Shown here: positions 1 through 6,204 of the stretch, in pieces
How positions within the stretch are numbered: the first letter of the stretch is position 1
Layout: each line of letters starts with the position of its first letter
Assembly (NCBI GenBank): GCA_943325425.2
Contig: CALPPJ020000019.1
Coordinates: forward strand, 1-11,431
Length of the DNA stretch: 11,431 nt
Origin: Bifidobacterium breve
Lineage (GTDB): Bacteria > Actinomycetota > Acidimicrobiia > Acidimicrobiales > Ilumatobacteraceae
Direction of reading: 5' to 3'
Position numbers and translations under genes: made by a program
The notes under the pieces: generated by a model
Seen by the model: only the letters and a program-made list of their open reading frames with translations
The model's database searches: none
What the model was told of the DNA's origin: nothing

Positions 1-251
1 ACACCGGATTCATCACGGTGTACCCCTGCGGAACACTGCCACTGGCATCACACCTCAACTACACCACCAACCAAACCATCGCCGCCTCAGTCACCGCTCA
101 AGTCTCAACCGACGGCGAAATATGCGTCCACTCAAGCCAACCCACCAACATCATCATCGACATCAACGGATGGGGCAACCAACCCCAACCCCAATACCAA
201 TGCAACAACATCGCCACACTCCCCGAACAAAACAACACCGCCGTCTGCTAA
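1..251 (+). CDS. C-terminal fragment of a secreted or cell-surface repeat-type protein (5' end outside window)
   Basis: The reading frame is open from position 3 to the TAA at 249-251, so about 82 residues are visible and the gene begins upstream. The in-frame GTG at 18 lies inside the conserved module and is unlikely to be the start. The visible part reads 'TGFITVYPCG', then 'LNYTTNQTIAASVTAQVS', then 'GEICVHSSQPTNIIIDINGW'. I recognise this beta-rich module from large extracellular proteins of Acidimicrobiia, where it often closes the protein. That link is from memory, and no catalytic motif is visible. A Gln/Pro/Asn-rich tail of about 28 residues follows and ends in Cys. Four cysteines are present, which fits disulphides outside the cell. 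The coding strand is strikingly rich in A and C (about three quarters of 61-120), unlike the genes next to it. It converges on folBK with an 18-base gap. The function is unknown. Confidence 0.7.
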   Translation, partial: TGFITVYPCGTLPLASHLNYTTNQTIAASVTAQVSTDGEICVHSSQPTNIIIDINGWGNQPQPQYQCNNIATLPEQNNTAVC

Positions 252-264
252 CAACCACCAAGTA

Positions 265-274
265 GCTAATTAGC
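265..274. repeat. Perfect 10-bp palindrome at a convergent gene junction
   Basis: GCTAATTAGC is its own reverse complement. It lies between two converging genes and contains the folBK stop codon (TAA on the minus strand, 270-272). It has no loop and no following T-tract, so it is not a typical intrinsic terminator. It may be chance in a short AT-rich gap. Confidence 0.3.
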
Positions 275-1118
275 GAAGGTCGTGCAGTGCGCCGCGTGGG
301 TGCACTGCGTCGGCGGGAAGTTCTGCTTCCCAGTTCTTGGGACAACGATGTGGGGCAACTTCGCTGAGCGGCGCCAAAACAAAACGTCGTTCGGCATATC
401 GCGGATGCGGAACCTGTAAACCGCCGCCGTCTATCGACACGTCATCAAAGAAAAGCAAATCTAAATCAAGTGTGCGCGGACCCCAATGGATTTCTCGCAC
501 ACGACCAGCATCGGCTTCAATTCGGTGCAACCACCGCATGAGCGCATACGGATCAAGTTCGGTTTCAATCACCGCAACCATATTCAGATATGCACCCTGA
601 ATGTCAGGTCCGCCAACGGGATCGGTTTCAAAAACCTGCGACTGGCTCACAACGCTTGTTCCAAGGCGCTCAAGAGCAAACTTCAATAATTCAGCGCGAT
701 CACCCAAGTTGCTCCCCAAAGCAACGATTGCTTCATGCATGGTTCGTGTTGTTGTTTGTTGACGAACCCGATGAATTCGCACGGCCGATGATTGCACGTC
801 TTCGGGTACTGGCGGTCGAAGTTTGGTCAGAGTCAGGTCAACTGCCAAAACATGCGGAAATGACAACACAACATCGGCCATACGCTGAGCCAAGCGTTCA
901 AGTAATTGATCAGATGTGGCGCGAGCGACTGCCGCGAGTTGCATACATACTTCGCCATAGTGGACCGTCTGAGTGAGATCGTCACTTTGCCCAGCTTCTC
1001 GTAAATCAACATGAATATCGGCATCAATTTGCAGCGGTTGGGCCGACTCACGCTCGTGATCAAGAACGCCAATCACGCTGACGACCCGAAGCCCATTGAT
1101 AAGAATGTGATCAGTCAC
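270..1118 (-). CDS. folBK: Bifunctional dihydroneopterin aldolase / HPPK (FolB-FolK fusion)
   Basis: This is predicted to carry out two successive steps of folate synthesis in the cytoplasm. Dihydroneopterin is cleaved to 6-hydroxymethyl-7,8-dihydropterin, which is then pyrophosphorylated with ATP. The FolB domain spans residues 1-115 and shows the expected Glu22 ('DHERE'), Tyr54 ('VHYGE') and Lys99 ('LTKLRPPVP'). This spacing closely matches characterised aldolases if translation starts at the GTG at 1118. The FolK domain (127-282) has 'ALGSNLGDR' and the HPPK signature 'HWGPRTLDLDLL', with Asp218 and Asp220 as probable Mg ligands. The frame stays open to a TTG at 1160, but that would add 14 atypical residues and overlap the divergent gene. 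A GTG at 1127 is a second alternative. No Shine-Dalgarno is seen, but a TAnnnT hexamer lies 13-8 bases before 1118. An ATG at 740 precisely precedes the FolK domain. Family assignment is secure; the start is likely. Confidence 0.93.
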   Translation of the reverse strand: MTDHILINGLRVVSVIGVLDHERESAQPLQIDADIHVDLREAGQSDDLTQTVHYGEVCMQLAAVARATSDQLLERLAQRMADVVLSFPHVLAVDLTLTKLRPPVPEDVQSSAVRIHRVRQQTTTRTMHEAIVALGSNLGDRAELLKFALERLGTSVVSQSQVFETDPVGGPDIQGAYLNMVAVIETELDPYALMRWLHRIEADAGRVREIHWGPRTLDLDLLFFDDVSIDGGGLQVPHPRYAERRFVLAPLSEVAPHRCPKNWEAELPADAVHPRGALHDLR

Positions 1119-1125
1119 GGCTGCC

Positions 1126-1135
1126 ACGGTACCGT
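1126..1135. promoter_or_regulatory. Palindrome ACGGTACCGT, possible shared -10 region of two divergent genes
   Basis: The perfect palindrome lies between the starts of folBK (GTG at 1118, minus) and the amidohydrolase (ATG at 1142, plus). On the plus strand TACCGT (1130-1135) is 12-7 bases before the ATG. On the minus strand TACCGT (1131-1126) is 13-8 bases before the GTG. Both fit the actinobacterial -10 pattern TAnnnT at the distance expected for leaderless mRNA. Outer arms TGCC (1122-1125) and GGCA (1139-1142) also pair, so a repressor operator is an alternative reading. No clear -35 is visible. This is inference from position. Confidence 0.4.
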
Positions 1136-1141
1136 TATGGC

Positions 1142-2404
1142 ATGTCGAGTAACACCACAATTGACACTGGAACCTTTAGCCCTGAGCGAGTTGTCGCCGA
1201 CTTACGCGAATTGGCGTCCCGCACCGGAGGCCTAGAAGGCTCCCGCCGCCTCTGCTGGACCCCCGAATGGGTCAATGCTCGCAATCTGCTCCGAGAAGAA
1301 CTCTCGGGCCTTCCCGTTGAGATTGAGGTCGACGAAGCGGGCAATCTTTGGGCTTATCTACGTGGCGATTCACCCGACACGCTCATCGTGGGCAGCCATC
1401 TTGACAGCGTGCCCAAAGGCGGATGGCTTGACGGAGCACTCGGCGTTATGGCGGGCCTTGAATTACTTCGATCACTCGCCGCAGAGGGCACTCCTCCGGT
1501 CACCGTCGCCCTCGTTGATTGGGCCGATGAAGAAGGCGCTCGTTTTAGCCGTTCACTCTTTGGTTCAGCGGCAGTCATGGGCACAGTTGATGTTGACATC
1601 ATGCGCGGACTCTCCGATAAAGAGGGCAACAAGTTGATTGATGTCCTACCGCAACATGGCGTTGATATCGACAATATGGACGGCGCCCAAACCCGCGTTG
1701 CTGATGCCAAGGCTTACGTCGAAGTCCACATTGAACAGGGACCGATTCTTGAATCAATGAATTTGGGCATTTGCACAGTCACCGGAACCAAAGGTATTGA
1801 ACGTGAGCGACTCATTTTCAAGGGTCAAGCTGCTCACGCCGGAACGATGCCGATGCCAATGCGTCGCGACAGCTTTCGAGCAGCTGCGCGATTCGCGTTA
1901 GCAGTAGCTGATATCGGAGAAGGGCACGATGGCGTCACAACAGTTGGCGCAGTGGCCTGCAAGCCAGGCGTCGTGACTGCAGTGGCCGGCGAAACCACTA
2001 TCACTCTTGATATGCGCCACATTGATGCCGCCGAATTAGCAGCAATGTATTCCGAAAGTATTGCCGCTGCTCATGCTGCTGCCGAGGCCGAAGGTTGCAC
2101 AGTTGAATTTGAGCACATCTTCCGCATTCCCCCAATGCCATTTCATCCCGAGCTCCTTGACGCAGCGCGTGTGAGTGTTCGCGAAGTAGAAGGTCACGAT
2201 GTTGAATTGCCAAGTGGCGCGCTACATGATGCGAGCGAAATGGCCCGCAGGATTCCGACCGTCATGATTTTCTCATCGTCAATCGCTGGACTCAGCCACA
2301 CCAAAGAAGAAGACACGTCGGACGAGCATTTGTTCATGGCAGTTGATGCTTTCAATCGCACCTGTCGTCGAGCCATTCAATTGGTGGTTGACGGAAAGTT
2401 ATAG
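1142..2404 (+). CDS. M20-family Zn-dependent amidohydrolase (N-carbamoyl-L-amino-acid hydrolase / allantoate amidohydrolase type)
   Basis: This 420-residue enzyme has the usual length of the HyuC/AmaB/AllC/beta-ureidopropionase group, which hydrolyses a carbamoyl or ureido group from amino acids or allantoate. Probable ligands of the two metal ions are visible: His86 in 'GSHLDS', Asp97 in 'GWLDGALG', Glu130/131 in 'DEEGARF', His196 in 'HIEQGP' and His386 in 'LSHTKEED'. The inserted dimerisation and substrate domain carries 'HAGTMPM' (from His232), and 'ALHDASEMA' (360-368) is also typical. Sequence alone does not separate N-carbamoyl-amino-acid, allantoate and beta-ureidopropionate substrates. 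No hydantoinase, allantoinase or dihydropyrimidinase gene lies in the window to decide it. The ATG at 1142 lacks a Shine-Dalgarno but has TACCGT 12-7 bases upstream. It is divergent from folBK and converges on the aquaporin gene with a 28-base gap. Confidence 0.9.
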   Translation: MSSNTTIDTGTFSPERVVADLRELASRTGGLEGSRRLCWTPEWVNARNLLREELSGLPVEIEVDEAGNLWAYLRGDSPDTLIVGSHLDSVPKGGWLDGALGVMAGLELLRSLAAEGTPPVTVALVDWADEEGARFSRSLFGSAAVMGTVDVDIMRGLSDKEGNKLIDVLPQHGVDIDNMDGAQTRVADAKAYVEVHIEQGPILESMNLGICTVTGTKGIERERLIFKGQAAHAGTMPMPMRRDSFRAAARFALAVADIGEGHDGVTTVGAVACKPGVVTAVAGETTITLDMRHIDAAELAAMYSESIAAAHAAAEAEGCTVEFEHIFRIPPMPFHPELLDAARVSVREVEGHDVELPSGALHDASEMARRIPTVMIFSSSIAGLSHTKEEDTSDEHLFMAVDAFNRTCRRAIQLVVDGKL

Positions 2405-2432
2405 ATTAAAGCTTCAATGATTGGCGTTGACG

Positions 2433-3122
2433 TCAGTTTTCTTCTTTGGCTACTGGATACAACGTCTTCACCAAAAAGAAGGCAATAACTCCGCCGACAA
2501 ACTGCGCAATCAAAAACCCCGGAATTGATGATGGTTTAATTCCGGCAAAGGTGTCCGACATCGACCGCGCAATGTCAACGGCCGGATTCGCAAAACTGGT
2601 GGACGATGTAAACCAATACGCTCCCCCAATCCAAACGCCTACGGCATAAGGAACTGCCGAGGCACGACCGCTACGCACGATGCAAAAAATCACCAAAACA
2701 AGTCCAATCGTGGCAATCACCTCAGAGAACCACAAAGCCCCCGACGACCGATCTTTCGTTGACCAATTCACCGCATCAAGTTCAAACATGATGTTCGCAA
2801 TCATTGCGCCCACACATCCACCGATGATCTGCACGATCGAGTACAACACCAATTCGCGATTTGTCAGCCCACCAAACAACCGCGTAACCAGGGAAACGAC
2901 TGGGTTGAAGTGCGCTCCCGAAATTGGTCCAAGGGCCAAGATCAAAGCGATCAGTCCACCGGTTGTCGCCGCAGCATTTTCAAGTAATTGCAAACCGACA
3001 TCGTTGGGCGAAAGGCGTTGCGCCATGATGCCCGAGCCAACAACGACTGCCACTAAAAAGGCCGTGCCAATACCTTCGGCCAATAAACGAACGCTTAGCG
3101 AAGGTAGAGAAGCTTTAGTCAC
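2433..3122 (-). CDS. Aquaporin / major intrinsic protein family channel
   Basis: This is a hydrophobic membrane channel of about 229 residues, normal for the family, which conducts water or small neutral solutes across the cytoplasmic membrane. The internal duplication is visible. The first half-helix motif is 'GAHFNPVVSL' (NPV at 73-75 instead of NPA) and the second is 'SFANPAVDIAR' (NPA at 179-181). The residue after the second NPA is Val182, where AqpZ and GlpF have the selectivity-filter Arg, and Arg186 is four residues further on. Membrane segments are seen near residues 10-34, 54-66, 92-113, 131-149, 158-172 and 200-218. The GTG at 3122 gives the natural N-terminus ('TKASLPSL...'). The frame is open to a TTG at 3170, which would add 16 residues. 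Val at the Arg position suggests something other than strict water selectivity. The family is certain, the solute unknown. Confidence 0.9.
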   Translation of the reverse strand: MTKASLPSLSVRLLAEGIGTAFLVAVVVGSGIMAQRLSPNDVGLQLLENAAATTGGLIALILALGPISGAHFNPVVSLVTRLFGGLTNRELVLYSIVQIIGGCVGAMIANIMFELDAVNWSTKDRSSGALWFSEVIATIGLVLVIFCIVRSGRASAVPYAVGVWIGGAYWFTSSTSFANPAVDIARSMSDTFAGIKPSSIPGFLIAQFVGGVIAFFLVKTLYPVAKEEN

Positions 3123-3198
3123 CCCACCAGTCTGCCAAGTGATAACGCCCCAATAACGCAGTTGCGGCAAACCTTCAAGAGCAGAGCCAGTCGACGAG

Positions 3199-3204
3199 TA
3201 CTGT
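3199..3204 (+). promoter_or_regulatory. Putative -10 box of the FkbM gene (leaderless)
   Basis: TACTGT lies 13-8 bases before the GTG start at 3212, where a -10 hexamer would start transcription at or next to the start codon. There is no Shine-Dalgarno between it and the GTG. No convincing -35 is visible. Confidence 0.35.
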
Positions 3205-3211
3205 TACTCCT

Positions 3212-4162
3212 GTGTTCAAACGCAAACAAAGTGCGCCATCATCTATTGACGAAATGATTTCGTTGGTCTTTGGCGAAGTAACTCCCGAGCAGAACCACGT
3301 TCTTCATCACCTGGCATATCAAGCCATCAAATCTGGCAAAGACCCACTGCGTTCGCTCATTTTGCACACCGACCAACAGATTCTCCCTAGTCGTATCGTG
3401 GCTCGATTTGGCCCACATGATATTGCCTGGCACGAAATCAATGGATTGCAGATCGCGGTCGACACAGCAGAGGGTTCAGTTTCACCGCAGGTGGCCTCGG
3501 GATACGAACCACACGTCTCACGGGTGTTACACCAACTTCTTCAACCGGGTGACACATTTATTGATGTTGGCGCCAACATCGGTGTTCATGTTGCAGATGC
3601 AGCACGCATCGTTGGACCCCATGGACACGTCATCGCCGTCGAACCAAATACTGAGAATTGCCGATTGTTACTACTTACTGCCGAGAAGAACAATCTGCAC
3701 AACATCACGTTGATCCCGAGCGCACTCTCTGACTCTGGTGAGTGGGCCTGGTTCAGTACCCATATCGGCTCAAATGGTGGATTGATGGCTAGCGAAAACG
3801 CGACGATCGCCAATGGCTTTGGCTTCATCGTCCCGATTCGTCGCCTTGATGACATCGCCCCGAGCACAACAAAACTGATCAAAATTGATGTTGAAGGTGC
3901 AGAAATATCGGTCTTACGATCAGGTCTGAAAACTCTTCACCGAGACCGACCTTCGATCATTATGGAATTTAGCTGCGAAATGGTTCAACGTGTCTCTGGA
4001 GTTGATCCTCGCGAAGCTCTGTTGTGGGTTGAAAAACTCGGCTACGAGATTTCCGTCATTCAGAAATCCGATGGCGAGGTCTGCCCAACGACCGCCGCGC
4101 AATTAATCAATAACTGGGGCGCGCTCACGCGCATCGAAGACTTATTGCTTTCCCCTCGCTGA
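3212..4162 (+). CDS. FkbM-family SAM-dependent methyltransferase
   Basis: The 316-residue protein has a Rossmann-type methyltransferase domain from about residue 100. SAM-binding motif I is 'FIDVGANIGVH' (116-126), the acidic residue of motif II is in 'AVEPN' (142-146), and the FkbM hallmark 'KIDVEGAEISVLRSG' is at 224-238. Family members O-methylate sugars, polyketides or other small molecules; the substrate cannot be read from sequence. The first 100 residues are less conserved and contain no motif I recognise. The GTG start is followed by a basic stretch ('MFKRKQ'), with no signal peptide or membrane segment, so the protein is probably cytoplasmic. No glycosyltransferase or secondary-metabolite gene lies next to it, which is unusual for FkbM genes and leaves the role open. 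It is divergent from the aquaporin gene, and its stop lies only 6 bases from the stop of the opposing transpeptidase gene. Confidence 0.88.
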   Translation: MFKRKQSAPSSIDEMISLVFGEVTPEQNHVLHHLAYQAIKSGKDPLRSLILHTDQQILPSRIVARFGPHDIAWHEINGLQIAVDTAEGSVSPQVASGYEPHVSRVLHQLLQPGDTFIDVGANIGVHVADAARIVGPHGHVIAVEPNTENCRLLLLTAEKNNLHNITLIPSALSDSGEWAWFSTHIGSNGGLMASENATIANGFGFIVPIRRLDDIAPSTTKLIKIDVEGAEISVLRSGLKTLHRDRPSIIMEFSCEMVQRVSGVDPREALLWVEKLGYEISVIQKSDGEVCPTTAAQLINNWGALTRIEDLLLSPR

Positions 4163-4172
4163 AACAGTTCAG
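4159..4172. terminator. Short hairpin formed by the two convergent stop codons
   Basis: CTGAA-ACAG-TTCAG forms a 5-bp stem with a 4-base loop. Each arm contains a stop codon: TGA of the FkbM gene (4160-4162) and TGA of the transpeptidase gene (minus strand, 4171-4169). Beyond a 2x2 mismatch, CCT/GGG-type pairing can extend it slightly. It lacks a T-tract, so termination activity is doubtful. Confidence 0.25.
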
Positions 4173-5158
4173 GCGGGAGCGATCGTCGTTGTCAGGTTTG
4201 GATCAACCGGCAGCGGTGGCACCGTAGTCGTTGTCGTTGTAGTTGTCGTCGGAATAACCGGAGGTTCACCTTCTGCCTCAATGTCATTTCCGTACACCCA
4301 CACCGGCGTTTTCTTCGGCAACAAACCCGAAGCCCAAATCATGTCCATCGCCGCAGTACTGACCCGCACACATCCATGCGACGCTGGATAATTCGGAATA
4401 CTCATCGAACCATGAATCGCGATGCCGCCCCTGAAATACTTTGGTCGATAGATCCGACCCAAGTCTCCATCCCACCAGCCGTCAGGCTTTTCGCGATCAA
4501 TCTTGTAACGGCCCGAGGGGGTTAATGAGCGCCCGGTCTCCCACGTCACTAAATCTTTTTGATTCGTCTCTAAGAAATACTGTCCACTGCCCGTTGAAAT
4601 ATTGATCGCCCACAACAGTTTCCCCGAGTTCATAATGAACAGCACTTGCTTGTCTTTATCAACTTCAACCAAAGTTCCAGGTTCGTTTGACAGACCAACG
4701 GCTCGAGTCGTAGCAAGTGTTAAGGCATCGGCGGTTATTTGATCAACTCGCGCCGTGGCCTCGAGCCCCATGTACTTCTGAAACGCCATCACTGCTTGCT
4801 TAGTGGTTCCTCCGAAGTCGCCATCAACTAACTGTAACCAGAATCCAAGTTCGAGCAAGCGCTCCTGAATTCGTGCAGTTTCAGGTCCATCGTTGCGACC
4901 AACAGCCACCAGCGGAGCCAGCAAAGGAGTCACTTCAGGCAGTGTCGTCGTCGGCGCGACACTGGTCGTCGAAGTGGTCGTCGGCGGAATAGTGGTACTC
5001 GTCGAAGTCGTCGACGCAGGAATAGTCGTCGTCACTGGGTCGGTAGTGCTGGCCGAGATACTGGTCGCTCCCTGGGCCGAACCTGATGAGCACGCTGCCG
5101 TCAACAGCAGCAGGGCCAACGACCCGGCAACAACGCTGATATGACGCAATCTAGACAT
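4169..5158 (-). CDS. Lipoprotein L,D-transpeptidase (YkuD) with peptidoglycan-binding domain
   Basis: This is predicted to form 3-3 cross-links in peptidoglycan, or to attach proteins to it, outside the membrane. Residues 1-22 form a lipoprotein signal (Arg-rich start, 'SLALLLLTAA') with probable lipidated Cys23. A Thr/Ser/Pro linker (about 36-74) is followed by a PG_binding_1-like domain (about 85-150, with 'IQERLLELGF' and 'DGDFGGTTKQAVMAFQ') and a YkuD catalytic domain (about 162-290). The active-site region has 'IAIHGS' (His249) and 'SHGCVRVS' with nucleophile Cys263 and His261. The C-terminus is unusual: nine consecutive Thr near 304-312 and a Pro/Thr tail beyond the catalytic domain. 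The Thr codons are mixed (ACG, ACA, ACT), so the tract is not a simple triplet expansion. The ATG at 5158 is well supported by the signal peptide. The gene is divergent from menB. Confidence 0.93.
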   Translation of the reverse strand: MSRLRHISVVAGSLALLLLTAACSSGSAQGATSISASTTDPVTTTIPASTTSTSTTIPPTTTSTTSVAPTTTLPEVTPLLAPLVAVGRNDGPETARIQERLLELGFWLQLVDGDFGGTTKQAVMAFQKYMGLEATARVDQITADALTLATTRAVGLSNEPGTLVEVDKDKQVLFIMNSGKLLWAINISTGSGQYFLETNQKDLVTWETGRSLTPSGRYKIDREKPDGWWDGDLGRIYRPKYFRGGIAIHGSMSIPNYPASHGCVRVSTAAMDMIWASGLLPKKTPVWVYGNDIEAEGEPPVIPTTTTTTTTTVPPLPVDPNLTTTIAPA

Positions 5159-5164
5159 CCAATC

Positions 5165-5170
5165 AAAGTA
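5165..5170 (-). promoter_or_regulatory. Putative -10 box of the L,D-transpeptidase gene (leaderless)
   Basis: On the minus strand TACTTT lies 12-7 bases before the ATG at 5158, preceded by TGGG (extended -10-like). There is no Shine-Dalgarno before the ATG. The position fits transcription starting at the ATG itself. No clear -35 is visible. Confidence 0.35.
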
Positions 5171-5263
5171 CCCATTACGCAGGACAAAGTGTTGGCAGTC
5201 CCTACATCGCTTCGCAAGAAGGCACTTTCAGTACAAAAAGGGGCGAATCACGTTCTCGTCTGA

Positions 5264-5269
5264 GAGAAT
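5264..5269 (+). promoter_or_regulatory. Weak -10-like element before menB
   Basis: GAGAAT lies 12-7 bases before the GTG at 5276. It keeps A at the second and T at the last place of a -10 hexamer but lacks the first T. The overlapping purine run GAGAGA could instead act as a weak Shine-Dalgarno. Evidence is thin. The 117-base gap 5159-5275 must hold the promoters of both divergent genes. Confidence 0.2.
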
Positions 5270-5275
5270 AAAGCC

Positions 5276-6187
5276 GTGAGCGAGAACAAAGTTTCTGACA
5301 TCTTCGACCCCACCGCTTGGCGGATCGTGCCGGGTTTCAATTTCACCGATATCACCTATCACCGCTCGGTCGAACATGGCACCGTACGCGTGGCCTTCAA
5401 TCGGCCCGAGATCCGCAATGCGTTTCGGCCCCACACAGTCGATGAACTTTTCACAGCTCTTGAACATGCGCGCCAAAGCACCGATGTCGGGTGCGTCCTT
5501 CTGACTGGCAATGGTCCATCGGCCAAAGATGGTGGTTGGGCATTTTGTAGTGGTGGCGATCAACGTATTCGCGGTCGCGATGGATACCGCTACGCCGAAG
5601 GTGAAACCGCTGAGACGATTAACCCGGGAAAGAGCGGACGCCTACATATTCTCGAAGTGCAACGTCTGATTCGCTTTATGCCCAAGATCGTCATCTGCGT
5701 GGTTCCCGGCTGGGCTGCTGGCGGCGGACACAGTTTGCATGTTGTCAGCGACCTCACCATTGCCAGCCAAGAGCATGCTCGCTTCAAACAAACCGACGCC
5801 GATGTCGCAAGTTTCGACGGCGGCTTTGGTTCGGCCTACTTGGCACGACAAGTGGGGCAAAAATTCGCTCGTGAAATCTTCTTCCTCGGTCGCGAATACA
5901 GCGCCGAAGATGCCCAGCGCATGGGCATGGTGAATGCCGTTGTCCCTCATGCCGAACTTGAAGCAACTGCATTGCAGTGGGCTAAAGAAATCAACGGCAA
6001 AAGTCCTACGGCTCAGCGCATGCTGAAGTTTTCTTTCAACCTCATTGACGATGGGTTGGTCGGTCAACAGGTATTTGCCGGAGAGGCAACCCGGTTGGCG
6101 TATATGACCGATGAAGCTCAAGAAGGACGGATGTCTTTCCTTGAAAAGCGCGATCCCGACTGGGCGCCGTACCCCTGGTATTACTGA
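5276..6187 (+). CDS. menB: 1,4-dihydroxy-2-naphthoyl-CoA synthase (MenB)
   Basis: MenB closes the second ring of the naphthoquinone by converting o-succinylbenzoyl-CoA to 1,4-dihydroxy-2-naphthoyl-CoA for menaquinone synthesis in the cytoplasm. The 303 residues match the mycobacterial enzyme, as I remember it, over nearly the full length: 'RNAFRPHTVDEL', 'GGWAFCSGGDQRIRG', 'GWAAGGGHSLHVV', 'KQTDADVASFDGG' and 'GLVGQQVFAGEATRLAYMTDEA'. Probable catalytic residues are Asp174 in 'QTDAD', Ser179 in 'ASFDGG' and Tyr276. An acidic residue at 174, where the E. coli enzyme has Gly, marks the bicarbonate-independent type. The C-terminus has the crotonase ending 'EGRMSFLEKRDPDW'. The start is the GTG at 5276, only weakly supported by upstream signals. 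It leads a plus-strand run with the RNA methyltransferase 17 bases downstream. No other men gene is in the window. Confidence 0.97.
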   Translation: MSENKVSDIFDPTAWRIVPGFNFTDITYHRSVEHGTVRVAFNRPEIRNAFRPHTVDELFTALEHARQSTDVGCVLLTGNGPSAKDGGWAFCSGGDQRIRGRDGYRYAEGETAETINPGKSGRLHILEVQRLIRFMPKIVICVVPGWAAGGGHSLHVVSDLTIASQEHARFKQTDADVASFDGGFGSAYLARQVGQKFAREIFFLGREYSAEDAQRMGMVNAVVPHAELEATALQWAKEINGKSPTAQRMLKFSFNLIDDGLVGQQVFAGEATRLAYMTDEAQEGRMSFLEKRDPDWAPYPWYY

Positions 6188-6204
6188 TTTCTGACGCCGC
6201 AAAA

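Noticed and set aside
1119..1160. Longer folBK starting at TTG 1160
   Set aside because: It adds 14 residues unlike FolB and overlaps the divergent gene. The GTG at 1118 gives catalytic residue numbering typical of the family.
2428..2435. TGACGTCA palindrome between the amidohydrolase and aquaporin genes
   Set aside because: It is short, lacks a loop, overlaps the aquaporin stop, and is likely chance; no terminator features are seen.
2680..3156. 158-residue open frame antisense to the aquaporin gene
   Set aside because: It mirrors an unambiguous membrane channel gene and shows no domain.
4893..5144. Val/Gly-rich plus-strand open frame
   Set aside because: It is the complement of the Thr-rich linker and signal peptide of the L,D-transpeptidase; its repeats come from Thr codons.
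5642..6202. 186-residue open frame antisense to menB
   Set aside because: It lies entirely opposite a strongly conserved gene, has no recognisable motif, and is explained by codon bias of menB.
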